Under the pieces are notes generated by a model. That model was given only the letters and a program-made list of their open reading frames with translations, was not told the DNA's origin and searched no databases. The position numbers and the translations under genes are program-made. This document shows, piece after piece, positions 1-7,764 of a stretch of 64,000 bases of DNA (its first letter is position 1; every line of letters starts with the position of its first letter). Source of the stretch: Caldilineaceae bacterium (GTDB taxonomy: Bacteria > Chloroflexota > Anaerolineae > Caldilineales > Caldilineaceae); the NCBI GenBank assembly GCA_011523365.1, contig WTGY01000109.1, positions 38,224 to 102,223 on the forward strand, written 5' to 3'.

Positions 1-82
1 AATGTGCCGAGTCGCGCTCTGTATCATAGCGTCTGGTCTATGCGACAGGGAATTCTCAGTTTGACAGAACAGGAGAGGCCTG

Positions 83-967
83 ATGGCCCTTGCGAGTGGG
101 GAGGCCAAAAACTGCCCGCCGTCAGCAGAGCGTGAGGATCTAGCTGAATCCTCAACACTTTCCGCTTCCTCCTTTCCCGAATACAGGCATGAGGTGAAAC
201 AGGTTTGGAACCACAACTCAGCCTATTGGGACAGCTATATGGGAGAAGGCAACGACTTCGTCAATGTTCTTTGCTGGCCAGCCATTGAGGAATTGCTTGA
301 AATTGAGCCGGGACAAATGGTTCTGGACATAGCCTGCGGCAACGGTCTGACCAGTAGAAGGCTGGGGCGCCTGGGCGCCCGCGTGATAGCGTTTGACGTG
401 GCTGAGGAGATGATCCGTTTTGCAAAGCAGCGTAGTTCTGACGAAGACGGCGACATCCAGTTTCATGTGCTTGACGCTAGCGACGAGTCCGGACTTGAAA
501 GGATTTGCAAAGAGAGGATCGATGCCGCGCTCTCCAATATGGCCTTGTTTGACATGGCCGAAATCGAGCCAGTGTTTCGGACCTTGCACAGGTTGCTAAA
601 GCCGGGAGGATGCTTCGTATTCTCGATGATGCATCCCTGCTTCAATCAGGCCCACTCCGCTCTCTTCTGCGAGAGAGAGGAAGTAGACGGAGAAGAGGTC
701 ACGACATATGGCGTGCGCGTAGCCGGTTACATGACGCCGACGATGCACAAGGGCCGCGCTCTGGCCGGACAGCCTTTGCCTCAGCCTTACTTTCACAGGC
801 CGCTTCATGCTTTGCTGAGCATAGGGCTAGAGGCAGGTTTTGTATTGACCGGCATCGAAGAAAGAGCTTTCCCCGCCTCCCACCCACCTGGAAGGCAGGA
901 TGTAAGCTGGGGACCGAATTTCAGTGAAATTCCACCCGTGATCATCTTTCGCATGCTGCGCCCTTGA
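83..967 (+). CDS. class I SAM-dependent methyltransferase
   Basis: The protein (294 aa) has a Rossmann-type methyltransferase core: motif I DIACGNGLTSRRL near residues 83-95, an acidic motif II (VIAFDVAEEM), and a post-II region ending in LKPGGCFVFSMMHPCF, typical of family 11/25 methyltransferases. It should move a methyl group from S-adenosylmethionine to an unidentified small-molecule or protein acceptor in the cytoplasm. The start is supported by AGGAGA a few bases upstream of the ATG. The first 35 residues are Ser/Glu-rich and probably disordered, so a later start is possible. The PAC2 gene follows 45 bp downstream and may be cotranscribed. Substrate cannot be told from sequence. Confidence 0.85.
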   Translation: MALASGEAKNCPPSAEREDLAESSTLSASSFPEYRHEVKQVWNHNSAYWDSYMGEGNDFVNVLCWPAIEELLEIEPGQMVLDIACGNGLTSRRLGRLGARVIAFDVAEEMIRFAKQRSSDEDGDIQFHVLDASDESGLERICKERIDAALSNMALFDMAEIEPVFRTLHRLLKPGGCFVFSMMHPCFNQAHSALFCEREEVDGEEVTTYGVRVAGYMTPTMHKGRALAGQPLPQPYFHRPLHALLSIGLEAGFVLTGIEERAFPASHPPGRQDVSWGPNFSEIPPVIIFRMLRP

Positions 968-1012
968 CGTACCTCCGCCCCGGGACGAATCTAGCGAAAT
1001 CGAGGTAATGAC

Positions 1013-1933
1013 ATGGACGAGCGAGTACATTTGTGGGAGATCCCGACCGCCAGTGAGATGGTCATGATTGCCGGTTGGCACCAGTGGGCAGACGCCGGCT
1101 CGATCTCGTCCGGACTGCCTGCCTATCTGATTGAGAAGCTGGATACGCGCAAGATCGGCGAAATCAGCCGGGACAGGTTCTTCATGTTCCAGATGCCTGG
1201 CGCACATCATCTTCTGAGACCGGAGGTCCATACTAAGGAAGGCGTAGTTCAGGAGATGCGGGTCATCAAGACTGAGCTATATTTCACCGAGCTCGGGGAC
1301 AAAGGGCTTTTCATCTTCCTTGGTGAGGAACCCCACGTCAACGAAGAAGAGTATGCCGACGCCTTCTTTGACATCGTGGAAAAGCTGGGTGTCAGAAGGG
1401 TGGTGGCGGTAGGCGGCGTTTACGGCGCCATGCCCTTCAACAAGGACCGGGATATCTCTTGCGTATTCAGCCTGGAAGGAATGCGTAAGGAGATGGAAGA
1501 GTATGCGGTCCGTTTCTCCAATTACGAAGGCGGAACAACGATTGGCTCCTATCTCGCCTACCATGCAGGTCAAAGGAACAAGGAGTACATTTGCTTTCAT
1601 GGATTTGTCCCCGCCTACGACTTTGGCCAGGTGATGCTCCCGGCACAAAGTGTGCGCATTGAAGACGATGTCAAGGCCTGGTACGACATAATGCGCAGGG
1701 CGGACTTTATGTTTCATTTGGGAATGGACTTGTCTGAGTTGCGAATCCAGAGTGACGAGTTGATTTCCTCGATGGAAGAACAGATGGAGGAACTTTCCCG
1801 CCAGGCACCCCAGCTTGACGTGAACGCCTACCTGCAGAAGCTGGAAGAAGAGTTCACCGAGAATCCCTTTATGCCCCTGGACGATGTTTGGGAGAGAGAG
1901 TTGGGAGACCTATTGGACGACCTAGAAGGCTGA
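1013..1933 (+). CDS. PAC2 family protein (proteasome assembly chaperone-like)
   Basis: The 306-aa product matches the PAC2 family: an early [19 protein letters not shown] segment, a central [13 protein letters not shown] motif and the later [12 protein letters not shown] stretch, followed by an acidic helical C-terminus ([12 protein letters not shown]... [17 protein letters not shown]). Family members in Actinobacteria, Archaea and Chloroflexi are mostly uncharacterised; the name comes from the eukaryotic proteasome assembly chaperone 2. GAGGT lies just before the ATG. The M20 hydrolase gene starts 29 bp after the stop, suggesting one transcript. No active site is evident, and a binding or chaperone role is inferred from family only. 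Confidence 0.8.
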   Translation: MDERVHLWEIPTASEMVMIAGWHQWADAGSISSGLPAYLIEKLDTRKIGEISRDRFFMFQMPGAHHLLRPEVHTKEGVVQEMRVIKTELYFTELGDKGLFIFLGEEPHVNEEEYADAFFDIVEKLGVRRVVAVGGVYGAMPFNKDRDISCVFSLEGMRKEMEEYAVRFSNYEGGTTIGSYLAYHAGQRNKEYICFHGFVPAYDFGQVMLPAQSVRIEDDVKAWYDIMRRADFMFHLGMDLSELRIQSDELISSMEEQMEELSRQAPQLDVNAYLQKLEEEFTENPFMPLDDVWERELGDLLDDLEG

Positions 1934-1962
1934 TCAACGTAAAACTGTCGACTGAAGCCTTG

Positions 1963-3183
1963 ATGGAAAAGTCTGAGCTCTCCCGAACCGAAGCCGAAAA
2001 TCTACTGATCCGCTTGGTAGAGATCCCTTCCTTTAGTGGCGAAGAACGGAATGCCAGCTCCTTTCTGGCCGGTGCGATGGGTTCCCTCGGCTATGACAGG
2101 TATGAGGTAGATGCGGTTGGAAACGCTGTCGGTGAAATCGGGGCGATTGATGCCGGGAGGACCGTTGTACTTCTGGGGCACATCGACACTGTTTTCGGAG
2201 ATATCCCGGTACGAGTAGAGAATGGTGGAGACGGGCCGATCCTCTTTGGACGAGGATCCGTCGACGCCAAAGGGCCATTGGCGACGTTCACGGCTGCCAC
2301 AGCTCGTTTGGGGTCTGATTGGGCTATCCGAAACGACATTCGGTTGATTGTTGTCGGCGCGGTGGAGGAGGAGGCGGCGACTAGTAAAGGCGCCCGATTT
2401 ATCCGCGACCGTTTTGACGGCGAACAGGAGGCAACGCCGGACTTCTGCGTCATCGGTGAGCCCAGCGGCACGACGCGCATCACCCTCTTCTATATGGGAC
2501 GCATTCTGCTGGAGATGAAGGCAGACCAGCCCATGATGCATTCGGCCGGCCCCAGTCCGGGCGTGGCTACAACAGCGGTCGATCTGTGGAACTGGATTGG
2601 CGGCTACGCGGACTGCTACAATCGTGAAATTTTCAAGACGTTCGACCAGTTGCGGCCCAGCCTGCGTGAAATACGCACATGGACCGACGAGGCGATGCGC
2701 GATCTGGTGTGGGCCAAGATAGGGATTCGCCTGCCTCTTGATTTTGACGTTGACGCGTTCCTGGAGAAGATGTGGCTGTGGATACGGGAGCGGGTCAATG
2801 AGCAAGCGCCCGGCCCGGAGCCACCCTACGTCAGAGACACCGATGGGGCTCAGCAGAAGCACCATTTCGGTGACGAAGATCTAGGGATAGAAATCTGCTT
2901 GCATGGGTACGAACCTGCATGGCGAAGCAGCCGCAACAGTCCGCTGGTACGGGGATTCCTCGCGGCCATTCGGGAACAGGTCTCTGAACGACCACGCTTT
3001 GTGAGCAAGAGCGGTACCAGCGACATGAACGTTGTCGGGCCGGCATGGCAATGCCCAATCGTTGCTTACGGGCCGGGTGACAGCAGCCTCGACCATACGC
3101 CGAACGAGCACATCAGTCTGGACGAATACTGGCAAGCAGTATTGATACTGGAATCTGCGTTGCGGAGACTGGGGGGGAGTTAG
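1963..3183 (+). CDS. M20 family zinc hydrolase, LysK-like deacylase
   Basis: A 406-aa M20 peptidase/deacylase. Visible metal-binding elements are GHIDTV (first His), [11 protein letters not shown] (bridging Asp), [12 protein letters not shown] (catalytic and ligand Glu), VIGEPSG, and a C-terminal [12 protein letters not shown] (last His). The [13 protein letters not shown]...[10 protein letters not shown] block is closest in style to LysK, the [LysW]-lysine/ornithine hydrolase, but the protein is longer than the usual ~350 aa, with an extra region at about 190-290, and no lysW, lysX or other lysine/arginine gene is nearby. The reading frame is open back into the PAC2 gene (to 1888). The ATG at 1963, after the PAC2 stop, is preferred. 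A different acyl-amino-acid or dipeptide substrate is possible. Confidence 0.75.
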   Translation: MEKSELSRTEAENLLIRLVEIPSFSGEERNASSFLAGAMGSLGYDRYEVDAVGNAVGEIGAIDAGRTVVLLGHIDTVFGDIPVRVENGGDGPILFGRGSVDAKGPLATFTAATARLGSDWAIRNDIRLIVVGAVEEEAATSKGARFIRDRFDGEQEATPDFCVIGEPSGTTRITLFYMGRILLEMKADQPMMHSAGPSPGVATTAVDLWNWIGGYADCYNREIFKTFDQLRPSLREIRTWTDEAMRDLVWAKIGIRLPLDFDVDAFLEKMWLWIRERVNEQAPGPEPPYVRDTDGAQQKHHFGDEDLGIEICLHGYEPAWRSSRNSPLVRGFLAAIREQVSERPRFVSKSGTSDMNVVGPAWQCPIVAYGPGDSSLDHTPNEHISLDEYWQAVLILESALRRLGGS

Positions 3184-3309
3184 GTACTTTCCTCAAAACT
3201 CGCCCACGTGTGTTTTGCAAGGCAGTTCATGGAGGTGGGACTGCTACAGTTCCCCGGCCGTCAGCGTTCTGGTTTCCTCAACGCAGATTAGTTCAGATGT
3301 ACGGGTTTT

Positions 3310-4221
3310 CTACTCAAGCGGGCTAAGCCAGCGCTCTCCTTCTCTGCCATCGGCTGCCCAGCCTTCAACTTCACCATCGTCGGAACGAATCTGGTACCAG
3401 AAATAGCCGTCGGCGGCCTGGGGTCCGGCTACGACGGTAAACGTCTGGTTCGTCCTGGCGCGGGCGACAATAGTCGAGCCGACACCGGGCAGGGCACGAA
3501 CGGTCAACTCGCCGTTGAGCGTAACGATGACCTGATCGCCGATGATAGGGGAACGGTCAATGGGGCGAACCTCACCGACATTGGGGGAGATCCAGTCGTC
3601 AATTCCCTGACCCCCGGCCACCCAGCCGACGGTGCCCTGATTGTCATCGACCTTCCACCAGATGTATCCGTCAGAGCTTACGGGACCTTCCAGGACAATG
3701 ATGCGTTTGCCCTGGGCAAGGAGCGTGACGGCCGGGGATCTGACCGTGGGCTGTTCGCGCACATTCAATCCGCCGGGGACCGTGATACGCGCCGGTTCAC
3801 CGATAGTCAGGGGATTGCGGACGAAGACTGTCGGAGTAGGAGAAGGAACAGCTGTTTGTGTCGGGCTGGGGGCGGTAGGCGGGGCAACTGTCGGTGTCGG
3901 CAGATCCGGTACGGGCGTTTCCTGGGCAGTCGCTGCGACCGGGAGTTCCCGGGTGGGCGTGGGGCGGGGCTGGAAGCTGCCGCAAGCCAGCATAGGGCCG
4001 ATCCAGACAAGTGACATGGCGAGCAGGCCGAGGGCGAGGTTTTGTGCGGGCCTTTCGCGGAGGCGGTTGGAAGCTAGCGGCGCGCCGGTAGCGTCAGCGT
4101 TCCGAACCACGTTGTAGGAAACGGTCTCAGGGCAGCGGCCGGAGGTGTTGTGTCTCCACTCTTTGCGATGGTGCCCTGTCTGAATTCCGAAACGACTCTC
4201 CGAGTTTGAGTCTCTGGTCAT
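3310..4221 (-). CDS. SH3-domain lipoprotein, coupled to serA
   Basis: A 303-aa secreted protein with two bacterial SH3 (SH3b) domains: one around residues 140-215 (LNVREQPTVRSPAVTLLAQG ... GYIWWKV ... GWVAGG) and one at about 223-303 (LTVRALPGVGSTIVARA ... GYFWYQI ... GWAADG). Before them come a hydrophobic segment with a lipobox-like Leu-Ala-Cys (residues ~65-83) and a Pro/Thr-rich linker. It is probably an outer-face lipoprotein binding cell-wall or surface polymer. The ATG overlaps the serA stop by one base (TAATG), implying translational coupling. About 60 residues precede the hydrophobic segment, unusually long for a signal peptide, so the true start could be internal. Confidence 0.75.
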   Translation of the reverse strand: MTRDSNSESRFGIQTGHHRKEWRHNTSGRCPETVSYNVVRNADATGAPLASNRLRERPAQNLALGLLAMSLVWIGPMLACGSFQPRPTPTRELPVAATAQETPVPDLPTPTVAPPTAPSPTQTAVPSPTPTVFVRNPLTIGEPARITVPGGLNVREQPTVRSPAVTLLAQGKRIIVLEGPVSSDGYIWWKVDDNQGTVGWVAGGQGIDDWISPNVGEVRPIDRSPIIGDQVIVTLNGELTVRALPGVGSTIVARARTNQTFTVVAGPQAADGYFWYQIRSDDGEVEGWAADGREGERWLSPLE

Positions 4222-5822
4222 TACGATTCGCGTAACTCGACAGCCTTCAGCCAGCGAATGTCCTGAATGTCGGCCAGCTTTTTCAGAACGTTGGCAGGCG
4301 TCTGCTCGTCAGTGCCCAGCACCATGATCGATTCCCCGCGCGGTGCTCGACGGCCTACGTGCATGAAGCTAATATTCACGTCGGACCGGCCCAGAAGTGT
4401 ACCTACTTTTCCTATCATTCCGGGTCGGTCCGTATGCGATGCAAGCAGAAGGTTTCCCGCGGCTGGAAACTCCACCCAAAGATCGTTCACTGCCACAAAT
4501 TTCAGTTCGTCCAATAAGACAGTTCCCAGAACGGAGTTCGTCCCGCTCGCGCTGGTAAGCCGCAGCGTAATCATACTCTCATATCGTTCGTGTTTTGGCA
4601 TCTTGCGTTGAACGATCTCGATGCCACGACTGCGGGCCATCAGTTCGGCGTTTACCAGGTTTACCCGTTCCTCCACGATACCAGACAGCACGCCGCGAAT
4701 TGCGGATGCCACGATGTAGGCCATGTCATAAGCGGTTACGGGGCCGTGACCAGTTATCTCCAGCCTTCTGATGCCCTCTTCGTCAATCTGACGCAAAAAC
4801 CGCCCCATTCGTTCGGACAGATCAATGTACGGGATTATCGTGTTGAGTGCCGTGGGGGGCAGGATGGGGGCATTGACTGCGTGAAGGGCCGGTTTTCCTT
4901 GCAATATATCCAGCACTTGAACTGCGACATCCTCAGCGACTCTGTCCATTGCTTCGACGGTACTCGCGCCCAGATGGGGGGTGAGAATGATCCTTTCATC
5001 GTTTCGCAGAGGACTATCTTCAGGGAGGGGCTCGGTGTCAAATACGTCGAGTGCAGCGCCGCCGATGTGACCGCATGCGACGGCAGCGGCGAGCGCCTCC
5101 TCGTCGATGACTCCCCCGCGGGCTACGTTTAGAACGCGTGCGCCCTGTTTCAACTGCTTCAGCCTGTTGGCGTCGAGGAGGTTGCGCGTGGCATTGGTTA
5201 GAGGCACGTGCATGGTGAGAAAATCAACCAGGGGCAGCATCTCATCGAGAGAAATAAGCGTTACGTGCCTCTGCGAGGCGTATTCCTGACTGACGAACGG
5301 GTCGTAAGCGTAGACCCTCATCCCCAGAGAGTGGGCAAATTGCACTACTTCCTGAGCTATTCGACCCAGCCCTACGATACCCAGTGCCTTGCCCCTTACT
5401 TCCGTACCGACGAAGGCACCGCGGTCCCACAGCTTGGCGCGCACGTTACGGTCGGCCTGAGGTATATTGCGGGCGAGAGCCATCAACATGGCGATCGTAT
5501 GTTCGGCGGCAGCGACTGTATTGCCCGTCGGCGTGTTTACGACGGTCACGCCGGCCCGGGTCGCGGCCTCGACATCTATGTTGTCCACTCCGGTGCCGGC
5601 CCGTCCGATGGCCTGCAGCCGCCTTCCTGCTCCTATCAGGTCGGACGTGACCTGCGTGCCGCTGCGTACAAGGAGCGCATGGTAATCGGGAATCCGGGCG
5701 AAAAGCTCCTGCGATGACAGATCCGTGCAGATGTCAACGGCAATTCCTTCGGCATCAAACAGGGGCTGTAGACCTCTCTTTGACAGCTTGTCGCTCACCA
5801 ATACTTTGAGGCTCTTGGACAT
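4221..5822 (-). CDS. serA: D-3-phosphoglycerate dehydrogenase
   Basis: The 533-aa product is a long-form SerA that oxidises 3-phosphoglycerate to 3-phosphohydroxypyruvate, the first step of serine synthesis. It has an N-terminal substrate-binding segment, the NAD-binding GLGRIAQ at residues 151-157, the catalytic Arg in NVARGGVIDEEAL, a Glu, and His in LTPHLGAST. These are followed by the intervening (ASB) domain and a C-terminal ACT domain (DRPGMIGKVGTLLGRSDVNI), which usually gives serine feedback control. The length matches the ~525-aa long-form family. The SH3 lipoprotein gene is fused to its stop by a one-base overlap. Confidence 0.95.
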   Translation of the reverse strand: MSKSLKVLVSDKLSKRGLQPLFDAEGIAVDICTDLSSQELFARIPDYHALLVRSGTQVTSDLIGAGRRLQAIGRAGTGVDNIDVEAATRAGVTVVNTPTGNTVAAAEHTIAMLMALARNIPQADRNVRAKLWDRGAFVGTEVRGKALGIVGLGRIAQEVVQFAHSLGMRVYAYDPFVSQEYASQRHVTLISLDEMLPLVDFLTMHVPLTNATRNLLDANRLKQLKQGARVLNVARGGVIDEEALAAAVACGHIGGAALDVFDTEPLPEDSPLRNDERIILTPHLGASTVEAMDRVAEDVAVQVLDILQGKPALHAVNAPILPPTALNTIIPYIDLSERMGRFLRQIDEEGIRRLEITGHGPVTAYDMAYIVASAIRGVLSGIVEERVNLVNAELMARSRGIEIVQRKMPKHERYESMITLRLTSASGTNSVLGTVLLDELKFVAVNDLWVEFPAAGNLLLASHTDRPGMIGKVGTLLGRSDVNISFMHVGRRAPRGESIMVLGTDEQTPANVLKKLADIQDIRWLKAVELRES

Positions 5823-5954
5823 TGATACTTTCTCTGTGCGAGCCGGCCGGCCACAGCCGATTTGCGACTTTCTAACAAGATGAAACCGCGGTTCGCCCTC
5901 GGTCAGGGGCCGGCGCCGACGGGTCGGGCAAATGCCATTCGAAGGCGTCTATGC

Positions 5955-7682
5955 TCACATCTCCTCGGGCGCGCTCATGCCCATGAGGTTCAGAACGCGG
6001 GACAGAGCGACCTTAGCAGCCAGGACGAGCAACAGCCTCGCCCGCGCCAGTTCCCGGGGGACGTCAGAATGCAGCACCTGACAGTTTTCATAGAAGACGC
6101 TGAAGGTCTTGGTCAGGTCCTCGGCATAGTAGGTGAGATTGTGCGGCGACAGCCGATCGACCGCCAGCTCGATCTGTTCTTCCATTTCCAACATGCGACG
6201 AATCAAAGTCAGTTCAGCCGGGTCATGGAGGAGACTAACGATCTCAGCAGCGTCATCGGGAATATCCTCGGGGCTCTGATGTCCGCTCTGTGCTGCCCTA
6301 TGCAGGAGTGAACAGATGCGGGCGTGCCCGTACTGGACGTAGTAGACGCGGTTCTCGTTCTTTCTTTGTACGGCCAGGCTCATGTCGAACTCGATGCTGC
6401 GTTCGGGGCTGGTCGTGAGCAACATGAAGCGAACGGCATCCGGTCCTACCTCTTCCACGACCTCGCGCACGGTCAGGATGTCGCCTGAGCGCTTGCTCAT
6501 TTTCACTTCCTGCCCGTCCCTGATCAACTTCACCAGATTGTAAAGCAGGATCTTCAAGCGGTCCGGATCCACTTCCAAGGCCCGCATGACCGCGCCCATG
6601 CGAGGAATGTGTCCCTGGTGATCGACTGCCCAGACATTGATCACGCGGTCAAAGTTCCGGCGCATGAATTTATCGTAGTGATAGGCAATGTCACTTGCGA
6701 AATAGGTGGGCGCCCCGTTGGAGCGTACGACCACTTCGTCTTTTTCGTTGCCCGGATAGGTGCTGGCCAGGAACCAGAGTGCCCCATCCCGTTTGATGAC
6801 CTCGCCCCTATCGGAAAGACGCTCCAGAAGCTGATCAACCAACCCCTCGTCATACAGGCTATTCTCGCTGAACCAGCGGTCGAAGGTAACACCAAGCGAC
6901 GCAAGCTCATCTTCGATGTCGTGCAAGACAATGTCACGTCCGTCTTCGCGCAATTCGGCCCTGGCTTCGCCCGGCTCCAAGTGTGCGAGGCGGTCTCCTC
7001 TGCGTTCTCTGACCAACTTGGCATAGTCGTGAAGATAGGCCCCCTGGTACCCGCCTTCAGGTAGTTCCAAGTTGCGCTTTGTCAGTCCGTCCAACTCTTC
7101 GCAGAGTTGAATGTAACTGACGTAAAGGCTCTCGATGAAGAGCTGAAACTGCGTGCCACTGTCGTTAACGTAGAATTCTCGTTGTACGTCGTAGCCGGCC
7201 GCCTCCAAGACGTTGGCAAGCGCATCGCCAAGGACGGCGTTACGGCCGCCCCCGTAGTGCAGGGGCCCCGTTGGATTGGCGCTGACATATTCGACCTGCC
7301 ATCTCTGGCCTTTGCCGCGGTCGATGGCGCCAAAAGAAGCCCCCTGTTCGAGGATCGACAGCACACTCTGTTTCAGCCAATTCTCGTGGAGGCGGATATT
7401 GATAAATCCAGGCCCAGCCAGCTCGACGCTACCTACGAGTCCGCCCGATGGGATGCTATCGACGACAGACTGTGCGATTTGGCGCGGGTTGGCTCTCTGG
7501 CCGGATTCCTTCTTGATAGCGGAGGCGGCGAGGAGGGCGAAATTGGAACTGTAGTCGCCGTGATCAGGTTGATTTGGGCGTTCGATTTCAACCGGAGGAA
7601 ACTCTATTGCTGGCAAGTCGCCAGACGACTGCGCGCTTGCAACTGCTTCTGTGACGATTTGCCGAATCTGGTCTCGAATCAT
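5955..7682 (-). CDS. argS: arginyl-tRNA synthetase
   Basis: A class I aminoacyl-tRNA synthetase of 575 aa, charging tRNA-Arg. The N-terminal additional domain (residues 1-110) is followed by the HIGH-box variant in ANPTGPLHYGGGRNAVLGD (HYGG at 142-145). The catalytic region has a canonical KMSKRSGD, and the C-terminal DALR anticodon-binding domain begins near FMLLTTSPERSIEF and ends in ARLLLVLAAKVALSRVLNLMG. Length is normal. GGGAAG precedes the ATG. It lies between serA and polA, all read in the same direction. A tRNA-Arg gene is present in this window at 31718-31791. Confidence 0.95.
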   Translation of the reverse strand: MIRDQIRQIVTEAVASAQSSGDLPAIEFPPVEIERPNQPDHGDYSSNFALLAASAIKKESGQRANPRQIAQSVVDSIPSGGLVGSVELAGPGFINIRLHENWLKQSVLSILEQGASFGAIDRGKGQRWQVEYVSANPTGPLHYGGGRNAVLGDALANVLEAAGYDVQREFYVNDSGTQFQLFIESLYVSYIQLCEELDGLTKRNLELPEGGYQGAYLHDYAKLVRERRGDRLAHLEPGEARAELREDGRDIVLHDIEDELASLGVTFDRWFSENSLYDEGLVDQLLERLSDRGEVIKRDGALWFLASTYPGNEKDEVVVRSNGAPTYFASDIAYHYDKFMRRNFDRVINVWAVDHQGHIPRMGAVMRALEVDPDRLKILLYNLVKLIRDGQEVKMSKRSGDILTVREVVEEVGPDAVRFMLLTTSPERSIEFDMSLAVQRKNENRVYYVQYGHARICSLLHRAAQSGHQSPEDIPDDAAEIVSLLHDPAELTLIRRMLEMEEQIELAVDRLSPHNLTYYAEDLTKTFSVFYENCQVLHSDVPRELARARLLLVLAAKVALSRVLNLMGMSAPEEM

Positions 7683-7764
7683 GGTCTACTTCCCGAATAG
7701 CCAGCGTTGAACAGAGCACAGTACAAAGTATACCCACGTCCTCGTCTGCAGGCGCAACGCCGGC

